Source: an uncultured Collinsella sp. (lineage in GTDB: Bacteria; Actinomycetota; Coriobacteriia; Coriobacteriales; Coriobacteriaceae). From it: a stretch of DNA of 64,000 bases. The notes under the pieces were generated by a model. It was not told where the DNA came from. It worked only from the letters and a program-made list of their open reading frames with translations, and made no database searches. The stretch's first letter is position 1; the number at the start of each line of letters is the position of its first letter. Made by a program: the position numbers and the translations under genes. Below, piece by piece: positions 57,340-64,000 of this stretch. The DNA lies in NCBI GenBank assembly GCA_959027945.1, contig CAUFRO010000006.1:1-64000 (forward strand), in the 5' to 3' direction.

Positions 57340-58457
57340 TTCAGTGCCTTCCTGATATCGAACAGCATGACCTCGATGGCCAGCTGGGGAGTAACGTTTC
57401 TGGCGATGTTGCGCTCGGCGGTCGCGACTGCCTCGAGCGCCCGGGTGGCACCCGCAACATTGGTCGCGGCGGCAAGCCGACCGATCGTGTCGCGCACGTC
57501 TTCGTTCACCACGTCGGCTGCCTCGTCCTGAAGCGTCAGCAGCACATCGCGCATGAGCGTCCGCGCGCTCGCCAGCGCTTCCATGATACCCGAACGCTCG
57601 CGCGCGTTGAGTTCGCGCTTGTTGCGGTCCTCAAGCTGCTTCAATGCTCCACGCGACAGGTAGTCGGCGTTTTGTTCGAGCACCTTTTCCTGCGTGGACT
57701 TGACCTCGGCGAGCGGCGCCTTAACGGCGACGATGAGTGACTTGGCGCGGCTGAGCACGTCGGCCTCGTCGGCGGCGATAAGCGAATCGATGGCGCGGAC
57801 CATTTGACGGCGGGCGTCCTGGCGCTCGGCGCTCTTGAGGAACTCGATGCCACGCGTGGGGCTTCCCGCTACGGCGACGGCCATGCGGCAACGCGCAGGG
57901 TCCTGACCGGTGGCGCGACTCACGGCCTGCGCGGCGACGGCGGGCGATACCAGCCGAAACGGCACGCACTGGCAGCGGCTCACGATGGTGGGCAACATCA
58001 CGTCTGCCGAGGTGCCCAGCAGGATGAACATAACGCCCTCGGGCGGCTCCTCGAGTGTTTTGAGCAGTGCGTTGGCGGTGTTGGCGCGCAGCTGCTCGGC
58101 ACGGTCGATGATGTAGACCTTGGCCTTGGCACGAATGGGCGCCAGAGGCACGTCGTCGAGCAGCTCGCGGGTCTGGGCGATGAGGTAGCCCGTGGCGCTC
58201 TCGGGCGTGTAATAGTGCACGTCGGGGTGCGTATGGCGGGCGACGCGCACGCAGCTATCGCATGAGCCGCAGCCATCCTGCTCGCACAGGAAGGCTTGGG
58301 CGAGCGCCCACGCGGCGTCGAGCTTGCCCGCTCCGGGCGCGCCCAAAAACAGGTAGGCGTGCGATGCGCGACCGCTGGCGACGGCATTGGTCAAAAAGTC
58401 GCGCACGCGCTCTTGGGTGTCGAGCTTGGCCAGCAGGCTTGCCTGAGCGGGGGCCAT
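57330..58457 (-). CDS. holB: DNA polymerase III delta-prime subunit
   Basis: 375 residues, AAA+ clamp-loader fold. Walker A-like loop GAPGAGK (39-45), four zinc-binding Cys (58, 63, 66, 69) in CEQDGCGSCDSC, and a sensor-type SRCQCVPF segment. The ATG at 58457 follows the tmk stop with one base between, and AAGGAGG upstream. Order tmk-holB-ricT is a classic cluster. Confidence 0.92.
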   Translation of the reverse strand: MAPAQASLLAKLDTQERVRDFLTNAVASGRASHAYLFLGAPGAGKLDAAWALAQAFLCEQDGCGSCDSCVRVARHTHPDVHYYTPESATGYLIAQTRELLDDVPLAPIRAKAKVYIIDRAEQLRANTANALLKTLEEPPEGVMFILLGTSADVMLPTIVSRCQCVPFRLVSPAVAAQAVSRATGQDPARCRMAVAVAGSPTRGIEFLKSAERQDARRQMVRAIDSLIAADEADVLSRAKSLIVAVKAPLAEVKSTQEKVLEQNADYLSRGALKQLEDRNKRELNARERSGIMEALASARTLMRDVLLTLQDEAADVVNEDVRDTIGRLAAATNVAGATRALEAVATAERNIARNVTPQLAIEVMLFDIRKALKCR

Positions 58458-58458
58458 G

Positions 58459-59142
58459 TTACTCGGCCTCCTTGGCAAGCGCGGCGGCGACGACATCTTG
58501 CGGAATGTCGAGGCCGTAGGCGCGAACCTGCTCGACCGTCTGCGCGAAGACGTCCTCGATGGACGCGGTCGCGTCGATGAGCTTTACGCGGTTTGGTTCC
58601 TCGGCGGCAATGGCGCAAAATCCCTGGTAGACGCGCTCTTGGAAGGCCATGCCTTTTGCCTCCATGCGATCTGCCGCGCCACGGGCTGCCATGCGTAGCG
58701 CCGCCTGCTCGGGTGTGATGTGGTAGACGAGCGTGAGCGCCGGATGCGTACCGGCGACAGCCAGGTTGTTGGCATCGCGTACCATCTGACGGTCGAGGCC
58801 ATCGGCAAACGCCTGATAGCAGGTCGTGGAATCGTAGAAACGGTCGCACAGGACCACCTTGCCGGCCGCAAGGGCGGGGGCGATGACCTCGTGCACCAGC
58901 TGGGCACGCGCTGCCTCGTAGAGCAGCAGCTCGCAGGTGTCGCCCATCGCCGTATTGGCGGGGTCGAGCAGCAAGGCGCGAATCTTTTCGCTGATGGCGG
59001 TACCGCCCGGCTCGCGCAGGCTCACAACCTGGTAGCCAGCGAGTTCAAGAGCGCGGACAAGCAGGCGCGCCTGCGTGGACTTGCCGGCGCCATCGACGCC
59101 CTCGAGCGTGATAAAGCTATGTTGAGCGGGCTCAAAAGCCAT
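58459..59142 (-). CDS. tmk: Thymidylate kinase
   Basis: 227 residues. P-loop GVDGAGKS (15-22), REPGGT (about 44-49), and DRFYDSTTCYQ for substrate binding. Converts dTMP to dTDP. AGGAAGGGG precedes the ATG. First of tmk-holB-ricT. Confidence 0.95.
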   Translation of the reverse strand: MAFEPAQHSFITLEGVDGAGKSTQARLLVRALELAGYQVVSLREPGGTAISEKIRALLLDPANTAMGDTCELLLYEAARAQLVHEVIAPALAAGKVVLCDRFYDSTTCYQAFADGLDRQMVRDANNLAVAGTHPALTLVYHITPEQAALRMAARGAADRMEAKGMAFQERVYQGFCAIAAEEPNRVKLIDATASIEDVFAQTVEQVRAYGLDIPQDVVAAALAKEAE

Positions 59143-59217
59143 GGGCGCAGCCCCTTCCTACAAGGCGCGTAAATGCAGATATATCAACCAAGCCATGATA
59201 CCCCAGCGTCCGGCGCG

Positions 59218-59313
59218 CCCCCAATGACTAAAGGTGCCTTTCCAAAGTTGCGGTGAAATAGGGACTGATTGAAGCTCTGAGACCGCCAAACAGTCCCTAT
59301 TTCACCGCAACTT
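59218..59313. repeat. Hairpin repeat (GCGGTGAAATAGGGAC), copy 1
   Basis: Perfect 23-bp inverted arms (59245-59267 and 59291-59313) with a 23-nt loop; the arms contain TTGCGGTGAAATAGGGACTG. It is preceded by a CCCCCAATGACTA fragment (59218-59230). Confidence 0.85.
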
Positions 59314-59338
59314 ATGATGGGGAATTTTGGGTGGTGGG

Positions 59339-59344
59339 TATAAT
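59339..59344 (+). promoter_or_regulatory. Likely -10 box of the zinc-ribbon gene
   Basis: TATAAT, 38 bp before the ATG. No convincing -35 at 16-18 bp; it lies directly after the hairpin repeat. Confidence 0.5.
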
Positions 59345-59381
59345 CGTCATATTGCATTGAAATGTGGCGAAAGGAGTGGCA

Positions 59382-60365
59382 ATGTCTCGGTATTGCGCCT
59401 CGTGCGGCAAGCTTCTTGCAGATGATGCCAAGTTCTGCACCTCGTGCGGTGCACCCGTTGAGCAGACAACCGCAAGCAATGGCCAACCCGCGTTTGAGCA
59501 GACCGGCTCACTCGATACGCCGCAAGCTAAGCCGGACGACTCCCTCGCCTATCGCCCCGACCCTGCTGCCGGCCCCGCAGCGGTCGAAACGACACAGCGT
59601 ATGCCCGTCACGGGTACCTCAACCCAACAGCAACCGGCGTCTGTATACGCGCCCATTTCGCCACAGGCACCCGTCCCCAGAAAGAGCGGTACCAAGCTGC
59701 TTATCGCCGTTATCGTTGTGCTGGTGGCAATCATCATCGCCCTGCTCATCTTCTTTGTGATCAAGCCGTTCGACAGCTCTGCCACGCAAACGTCTGCCGA
59801 GGTTACCAAGCTGCACCATGATGTCGACGATGATGACCTTAAGCCTCTCGGTGACCTCAATAGTCTTTACGACGATGACGATGATGACGACGAGGATGGC
59901 GGCGAAGCGACCCTCTCCGAGCAGAACCTCTACCGTCGTCTGAGCGAGTACTACGACCTACTCGAAGATCTCGATAGCCAGGTCCGCGCCTGCGCGCAGG
60001 CCTTCAATGGCAGCTATCTGGAAGAGGACCGTACCACCCGTCAAAATCTCGCCGACGTCGCCGAGCGCACGGAAGACACCATCGAGCAGTACTACGATAT
60101 CGTCGAGGACCTGGACGTCCCCATGAGCTCTAAGAACTACAGTTCCTGGAAAGACATCGTTGCCCTGTATGACGACCTGGACAACCGCGTCGACGCGATC
60201 TGCGATGCCTGGGAGATCAGTCTAAAGTACGCAAAGCCCGCCGACCATAAGGACGAAATCGTGGCGCCACTGGCACGCGACAACGAGCCGGGAACCAACA
60301 GCAACAAGTACCGTCAGGACTTTGAGGACCGCTATCCCGGCGCCAAGCCTGTCGAGGTGAAGTAA
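59382..60365 (+). CDS. Zinc-ribbon membrane protein
   Basis: 327 residues. An N-terminal zinc ribbon (CASCGKLL and CTSCGAPV, residues 5-25), a Pro/Gln/Ala-rich linker, one membrane segment (about 107-131), then an external acidic helical domain with a YDDDDDDDED run. AAAGGAG lies 5 nt before the ATG. It is the only plus-strand gene of this end of the window and is flanked on both sides by copies of the GCGGTGAAATAGGGAC hairpin. The function is unknown; zinc-ribbon membrane proteins of this layout are common in Gram-positive envelopes. Confidence 0.8.
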   Translation: MSRYCASCGKLLADDAKFCTSCGAPVEQTTASNGQPAFEQTGSLDTPQAKPDDSLAYRPDPAAGPAAVETTQRMPVTGTSTQQQPASVYAPISPQAPVPRKSGTKLLIAVIVVLVAIIIALLIFFVIKPFDSSATQTSAEVTKLHHDVDDDDLKPLGDLNSLYDDDDDDDEDGGEATLSEQNLYRRLSEYYDLLEDLDSQVRACAQAFNGSYLEEDRTTRQNLADVAERTEDTIEQYYDIVEDLDVPMSSKNYSSWKDIVALYDDLDNRVDAICDAWEISLKYAKPADHKDEIVAPLARDNEPGTNSNKYRQDFEDRYPGAKPVEVK

Positions 60366-60382
60366 TCCCAACAACTGATCAA

Positions 60383-60452
60383 AACTTGCGGTGAAATAGG
60401 GATTAGTTAGGTCTTTTGCCAGCAAAAACAGTCCCTATTTCACCGCAACTTA
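60383..60452. repeat. Hairpin repeat (GCGGTGAAATAGGGAC), copy 2
   Basis: Arms of about 20 bp (60383-60403 and 60429-60452) match copy 1 with a few changes. It lies between the convergent ends of the zinc-ribbon gene and topA. Confidence 0.8.
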
Positions 60453-60516
60453 GAAGTGGGGCCGGGCTCGCATTTGCATTTGCGCGCCCGGCCCCGCCGT
60501 GTCTATATGTGCTCGG

Positions 60517-63111
60517 TTACTTGTCGGCGGCCGCCTTCTTGGTGGTCGTCTTTTTCGCGGCAGTCTTCTTGGCAGTCGACTTCTTGGCGGTCGAAGTCTT
60601 CTTTGCTGCTGTGGCCTTCTTCGCCGTGCTCGCCTTGGTCGCAGTCTTGCGGCCGCGGGCGGGCTTCTTCTCCTTGGTCGGGCAGTCCATGTTGACACAG
60701 ATGCGCCACGGGCCGCGCGCCGTGTTGACCACCACGATGGGAGCGCCGCACTCGGGACAGGTCTCGCCCGTCGCCTCGAGTTTGCCACGCGCCGGCAGCG
60801 GATAGCTCACGCCGCAATCGTCATAGTTAGTGCAGCGGATAAAGCGCTTACCGCTCTTCTCGCTCTTGTGTGCGATCAGGTCGCCATGGCGTCCGGCCTC
60901 GGCGCACACCTTGCACTCGCCCACCTTAAGGTCAGGCTCGTAGTTGGTGGGACATGTGGGGTTCACGCAGATCTCGAAAGCCTTCTGGCGGAACGGCTGG
61001 CATTTAATGCGCGGCGCGCCGCACTCGGGGCACACGGCGGCCTCGCCCTCGAGCGGGCTTACCTTGACGCCGCTCGGCACCGGATAGGTCACGTCGCAGT
61101 CGGGCCAACCCATGCAGCCGATAAAGCTGCCGCGGGTCTTGGCGCTCGTCTTCATAACCAGGTCCTTGCCGCACTTGGGACAGGCGCCCACGCGCGCATC
61201 AGCCGTGACGGCGTCGCTGATGGCGTCGCCCAGCTCCTGCGTATGCTTGAGCAGCTCGTCGAGCACGCCGGCCAGCAGCGCGCGCGAGTGCGTCACGACA
61301 TGCTCTTCGGTGTCCTCGCCGCGCTCCACGCGGGTCATGTCGCCGTCGAGCTCGCTGGTCATATCGGGGCTCGTGATGCGCGGGGCAAACTGCGTCAGCG
61401 CGTCGATGATAGCGATGCCCAGCTGGCTCGGCTCAACGGGATCGTTTTTGAGGTAGCGCACGGCGTACAGGCGCTCGATGATGCTCGCGCGCGTGGACTT
61501 GGTGCCCAGACCGCGCTTCTCCATCTCCTGCACGAGCTTGCCCTGGCTGTAGCGCGCGGGCGGCTCGGTCTGCTTGGCCTCGAGCTTAATGTCGAACACA
61601 TCGACCGTATCGCCCTGCTCCAGCGGCGGCATCTGCTCGTCGCGCTTAAGGCCGTACGGGTACGCCTCGCGGAAGCCAGGGGTCACGAGCACGTCGCCCG
61701 AGGCCACGAACGGCTCGCCGTTGACGTCGAGCTCGAGCTTGGTGTTCTCGATGGTCGCAGGACCCATAAGCGTCGCCAGAAAGCGACGGGCGATGAGGTC
61801 GTAGAGCTTGCGCTGACCGCCGTCGAGCGTGGACGGATCGCCCTCGCCCGTGGGGTAGATAGGCGGGTGGTCGGTGGTCTCAACTTTGCCGCGCGTGGGC
61901 TTCATGGGGCCGGCGAGCACCTTTTTGCACACGGGCGCCAGCGCCGGGGTGATCTTTGCCAGGTCGCTCACCACGGCGCCCAGATCGAGCGTCGCGGGGT
62001 ACACGGTGTTGTCGACACGCGGGTAGCTGATAAGGCCCGCCATGTAGAGGGACTCGGCGATGCGCATGGTACGCGCAGGCGAGATGCCCTCGGCTGCGGC
62101 GGCTGCCTGCAGCGAGGTGGTCGCAAACGGCGTGGGCGGCTGCTGCTTGCGCGAGCGCTTGGTCACCGCGGCAACGGTCGCCGTCGTAGCACCGTCGACG
62201 TGGCCGTACGCCATCTCGGCAGCATCTTTGTCGGTAAAACGCGCCGTTTTGTGCGCAATCTTAAAGCGGTCGTCCTCGGCGGCGCCCTGTGCGGCGCCCA
62301 TGCCGCGGATCTGCCAATAGTCCTCGGGCACAAACGCCATGCGCTCGCGCTCGCGCTCGACCACCAGGGCAAGCGTCGGCGTCTGCACGCGGCCGGCGGA
62401 ACGCACGTTGCCAAAGCCGCCAAACTTGGCGAGCGTCAGGTAGCGCGTGAGCACCGCACCCCAAATGAGGTCGATGTGCTGACGGCTCTCGCCGGCGTCG
62501 GCCAGGTTCTGGTCGAGCGAGACGAGATTATCGAAGGCCTGCGTGATCTCGGCCTTGGTAAACGAAGAATACTGGGCGCGGGCGACCGGCAAGTCGGGCG
62601 CGACCTCGCGCACCTTGTTGAGGGCGTCCGAACCGATCAGCTCGCCCTCACGGTCGAAGTCCGTGGCAATGATGACGCTGTCGGACTTCTTGGCCAGGTT
62701 CTTGAGTGAGCGAATGAGCTCTTTCTCGGCCGGTAGCTTAATGACGGGTGCCCAGGTGAGGTAAGGCAGGCTCTCGAGCTTCCAGCCCTTGATGGAAATG
62801 CCATCGGCAAGGAACGGCTTGCGCTTGGTGTCGTACGGCGGGCGGGCCAGGCCATCGGGCATATCGGCCGGCAACATCTCGCCGTCCTCGGTGACCGAAT
62901 ACCAACCCAGCTTTTTATCGAACAGCACACTGTCGCAAAAATCGGGCGCCAGGATGTGACCGGCAAGGCCAATGGTCACGCACTCCTCGCCCTTCCACTC
63001 AAAACGGTAGATGGCGGTGTTGTACACCTTGTCCTTTTTGGGCTTACCCGTGGACAGCCGCTCGGCGATCTGACGCGCGGCGTCATTTTTCTCGGCGATG
63101 ATGAGCTTCAA
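60517..63111 (-). CDS. topA: DNA topoisomerase type IA, archaeal-like, with a lysine/alanine-rich tail
   Basis: 864 residues. Toprim motifs at the N-terminus (IIAEKNDAARQIA; DFDREGELIG). The active Tyr363 lies in GLISYPRVDNTVYP; the usual sequence is YPRTDN, so the conserved Thr is Val366 here. Three or four C-terminal zinc ribbons follow (CPKCGKDL, CPECGAPR, CKVCAEAG, CPECGAPI). The last 45 residues are Lys/Ala/Thr repeats like histone H1. It relaxes negative supercoils. The start is TTG (63111) with AGGAG upstream. The overall sequence is closer to the archaeal TopA type than to E. coli TopA. Confidence 0.93.
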   Translation of the reverse strand: MKLIIAEKNDAARQIAERLSTGKPKKDKVYNTAIYRFEWKGEECVTIGLAGHILAPDFCDSVLFDKKLGWYSVTEDGEMLPADMPDGLARPPYDTKRKPFLADGISIKGWKLESLPYLTWAPVIKLPAEKELIRSLKNLAKKSDSVIIATDFDREGELIGSDALNKVREVAPDLPVARAQYSSFTKAEITQAFDNLVSLDQNLADAGESRQHIDLIWGAVLTRYLTLAKFGGFGNVRSAGRVQTPTLALVVERERERMAFVPEDYWQIRGMGAAQGAAEDDRFKIAHKTARFTDKDAAEMAYGHVDGATTATVAAVTKRSRKQQPPTPFATTSLQAAAAAEGISPARTMRIAESLYMAGLISYPRVDNTVYPATLDLGAVVSDLAKITPALAPVCKKVLAGPMKPTRGKVETTDHPPIYPTGEGDPSTLDGGQRKLYDLIARRFLATLMGPATIENTKLELDVNGEPFVASGDVLVTPGFREAYPYGLKRDEQMPPLEQGDTVDVFDIKLEAKQTEPPARYSQGKLVQEMEKRGLGTKSTRASIIERLYAVRYLKNDPVEPSQLGIAIIDALTQFAPRITSPDMTSELDGDMTRVERGEDTEEHVVTHSRALLAGVLDELLKHTQELGDAISDAVTADARVGACPKCGKDLVMKTSAKTRGSFIGCMGWPDCDVTYPVPSGVKVSPLEGEAAVCPECGAPRIKCQPFRQKAFEICVNPTCPTNYEPDLKVGECKVCAEAGRHGDLIAHKSEKSGKRFIRCTNYDDCGVSYPLPARGKLEATGETCPECGAPIVVVNTARGPWRICVNMDCPTKEKKPARGRKTATKASTAKKATAAKKTSTAKKSTAKKTAAKKTTTKKAAADK

Positions 63112-63165
63112 AAGAGGCTCCTATCTCGTATCTCTGCGGCTACGCCCGCGCTCATGGCGGCCGAC

Positions 63166-63849
63166 TTACGCCCTTGCTTGCTCAATCTGCCCGATGAGCC
63201 AATCGCACCAGGCATCCATGCCCTCGCCCTTGCGCGCGCTCACGGCAAACCGCGGCGCCTGCGGATTGAGGTCATCGAGTGTCTTAGTATACCTATCCAT
63301 GTCAAAATCGAAAGCCGGGGCCACGTCGACCTTGTTGAGCAGCTGTGCGCCGGCGTGTTGGAAGATGCCCGGGTACTTAATGGGTTTATCGTCGCCCTCG
63401 GGCACCGAGAGAATCATGATGGACAGGTTCTCACCCAAGTCAAAGTCGACCGGGCAGACCAAGTTGCCCACGTTTTCGATAAAAATGACGTCGATGTTCT
63501 CCAGACCGACGGCCTGGTCGAACGCATCGACAGCCTCCATGATCATGTTGCCCTCGAGGTGGCACAGGCCGCCTGTGTTGATCTGGATGGCGGGCATGCC
63601 GGCTTCCTTCATGGTGATGGCGTCGACATCCGAGGCAATATCGCCCTCGATGACGGCGCAGTGCAGGCCGGCCTTGTCGCGCAGGCGTTCGTTGGTGCCC
63701 AGAATCGTGGTGGTCTTACCCGAGCCGGGGCTCGACAAGACATTGATCACATAGGTGTTTGTCTCTTTAAATCGCTGACGCAGCTGATCTGCCAGGCGCT
63801 CATTGCGCGACAGAATCGGCGACGCGATATCAATCGTTTTCTCGGCCAT
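63166..63849 (-). CDS. hypB: Hydrogenase/urease nickel-incorporation GTPase HypB
   Basis: 227 residues. SIMIBI GTPase: P-loop SSPGSGKTT (39-47), INTGGLCHLEG with the invariant Cys96-His97 metal site, and NKVD for guanine. It inserts nickel into [NiFe] hydrogenase with HypA. The N-terminal His-rich nickel store of some HypB proteins is absent. The ATG at 63849 has AAGGAG upstream. Just downstream of hypA in the same direction. Confidence 0.94.
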   Translation of the reverse strand: MAEKTIDIASPILSRNERLADQLRQRFKETNTYVINVLSSPGSGKTTTILGTNERLRDKAGLHCAVIEGDIASDVDAITMKEAGMPAIQINTGGLCHLEGNMIMEAVDAFDQAVGLENIDVIFIENVGNLVCPVDFDLGENLSIMILSVPEGDDKPIKYPGIFQHAGAQLLNKVDVAPAFDFDMDRYTKTLDDLNPQAPRFAVSARKGEGMDAWCDWLIGQIEQARA

Positions 63850-63904
63850 ACTCGGCACTCCTTACTTTGGCCCCTTTATACCCCATCACCAGATGGCTAG
63901 CGGG

Positions 63905-64000
63905 CTAATCTTCGGGGGTTTCGATTTCGATACTCGCGATATCGAGCTCGCGGCCGTGCAGCAGACGCACGTTGGCGCCGCCACATTGGGGACAGCGGCA
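63905..64000 (-). CDS. hypA: Hydrogenase maturation factor HypA, C-terminal part (runs off the window)
   Basis: 31 codons plus stop are visible; the start lies beyond 64000. The peptide shows one zinc pair, CPQCG, followed by LLHGRELDIASIEIE, the standard ending of HypA. It works with HypB in nickel delivery; the gene order hypA-hypB supports it. Confidence 0.88.
   Translation of the reverse strand, partial: CRCPQCGGANVRLLHGRELDIASIEIETPED

Noticed and set aside
60499..62709. A 736-codon open frame on the plus strand opposite topA
   Set aside because: It is the complement of a GC-rich gene; the minus strand encodes complete Toprim, active-site and zinc-ribbon motifs, while this frame has only low-complexity His/Leu/Gly/Ala sequence.

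Overview
The window looks like a chromosome segment of a gut Coriobacteriia (Actinomycetota), most likely Collinsella. This is inferred from GC-rich coding DNA, dense lactose/galactose PTS gene content, the long class-2 GalT, an archaeal-type topoisomerase IA with a lysine/alanine-rich tail, and the lacA-lacB-lacX-lacC set. I ran no database search, so the genus is a judgement.

Bases 1-45,000 are a sugar-catabolism island. From the left: a LacI regulator divergent from galK-galT; lacA-lacB-lacX-lacC (tagatose-6-phosphate route) on the minus strand; a membrane protein; and a single lactose-family IIA gene (lacF). Then come three LacI-controlled cassettes, each with a divergent LacI gene plus a fused EIICB transporter and a GH1 6-phospho-beta-galactosidase in either order. 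A Fic-domain gene with a very large promoter palindrome follows. Next are a fourth EIICB divergent from an enzyme of unclear function and a GntR regulator, a DeoR/LacR-like regulator, galM, an orphan mannose-type IIB lacking its catalytic histidine, a tRNA-Thr and a second lacX-lacC pair. The island ends with nagA, agaS, a GntR regulator and a mannose/galactosamine-type PTS (IID, IIC, IIB, YajC, IIA). Imported beta-galactoside phosphates would be split by the GH1 enzymes. Galactose-6-P would pass through LacAB and LacC. Free galactose would be handled by GalM, GalK and GalT. Amino-sugar phosphates would be handled by NagA and AgaS. No tagatose-1,6-bisphosphate aldolase (lacD) is present.

The intergenic DNA is unusually informative. 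Four LacI genes face four related but distinct operators on one frame (TG-N4-ACGT-N4-CA). Seven regions of the island carry ACCGTTCACCG-like repeats set 21 bp apart, the geometry of LytTR-family regulator sites, with lone or inverted copies in two more places. Ten copies of an approximately 62-bp hairpin repeat with three loop subtypes sit at gene 3' ends. Partial duplicates of deoR and nagA, and two MITE-like inverted-repeat elements, mark past rearrangement.

Bases 45,000-64,000 are mostly housekeeping on the minus strand: a SurA-N-like anchored protein, an isocitrate-dehydrogenase-like enzyme, a HEAT-repeat protein, a beta-hydroxyacid dehydrogenase with a His/Cys-rich tail, DegV, long HPF, a binding lipoprotein, a nuclease-like protein, ComF, a RicT/PSP1 protein with a long basic tail, HolB, Tmk, a zinc-ribbon membrane protein (+), TopA, HypB and the end of HypA.
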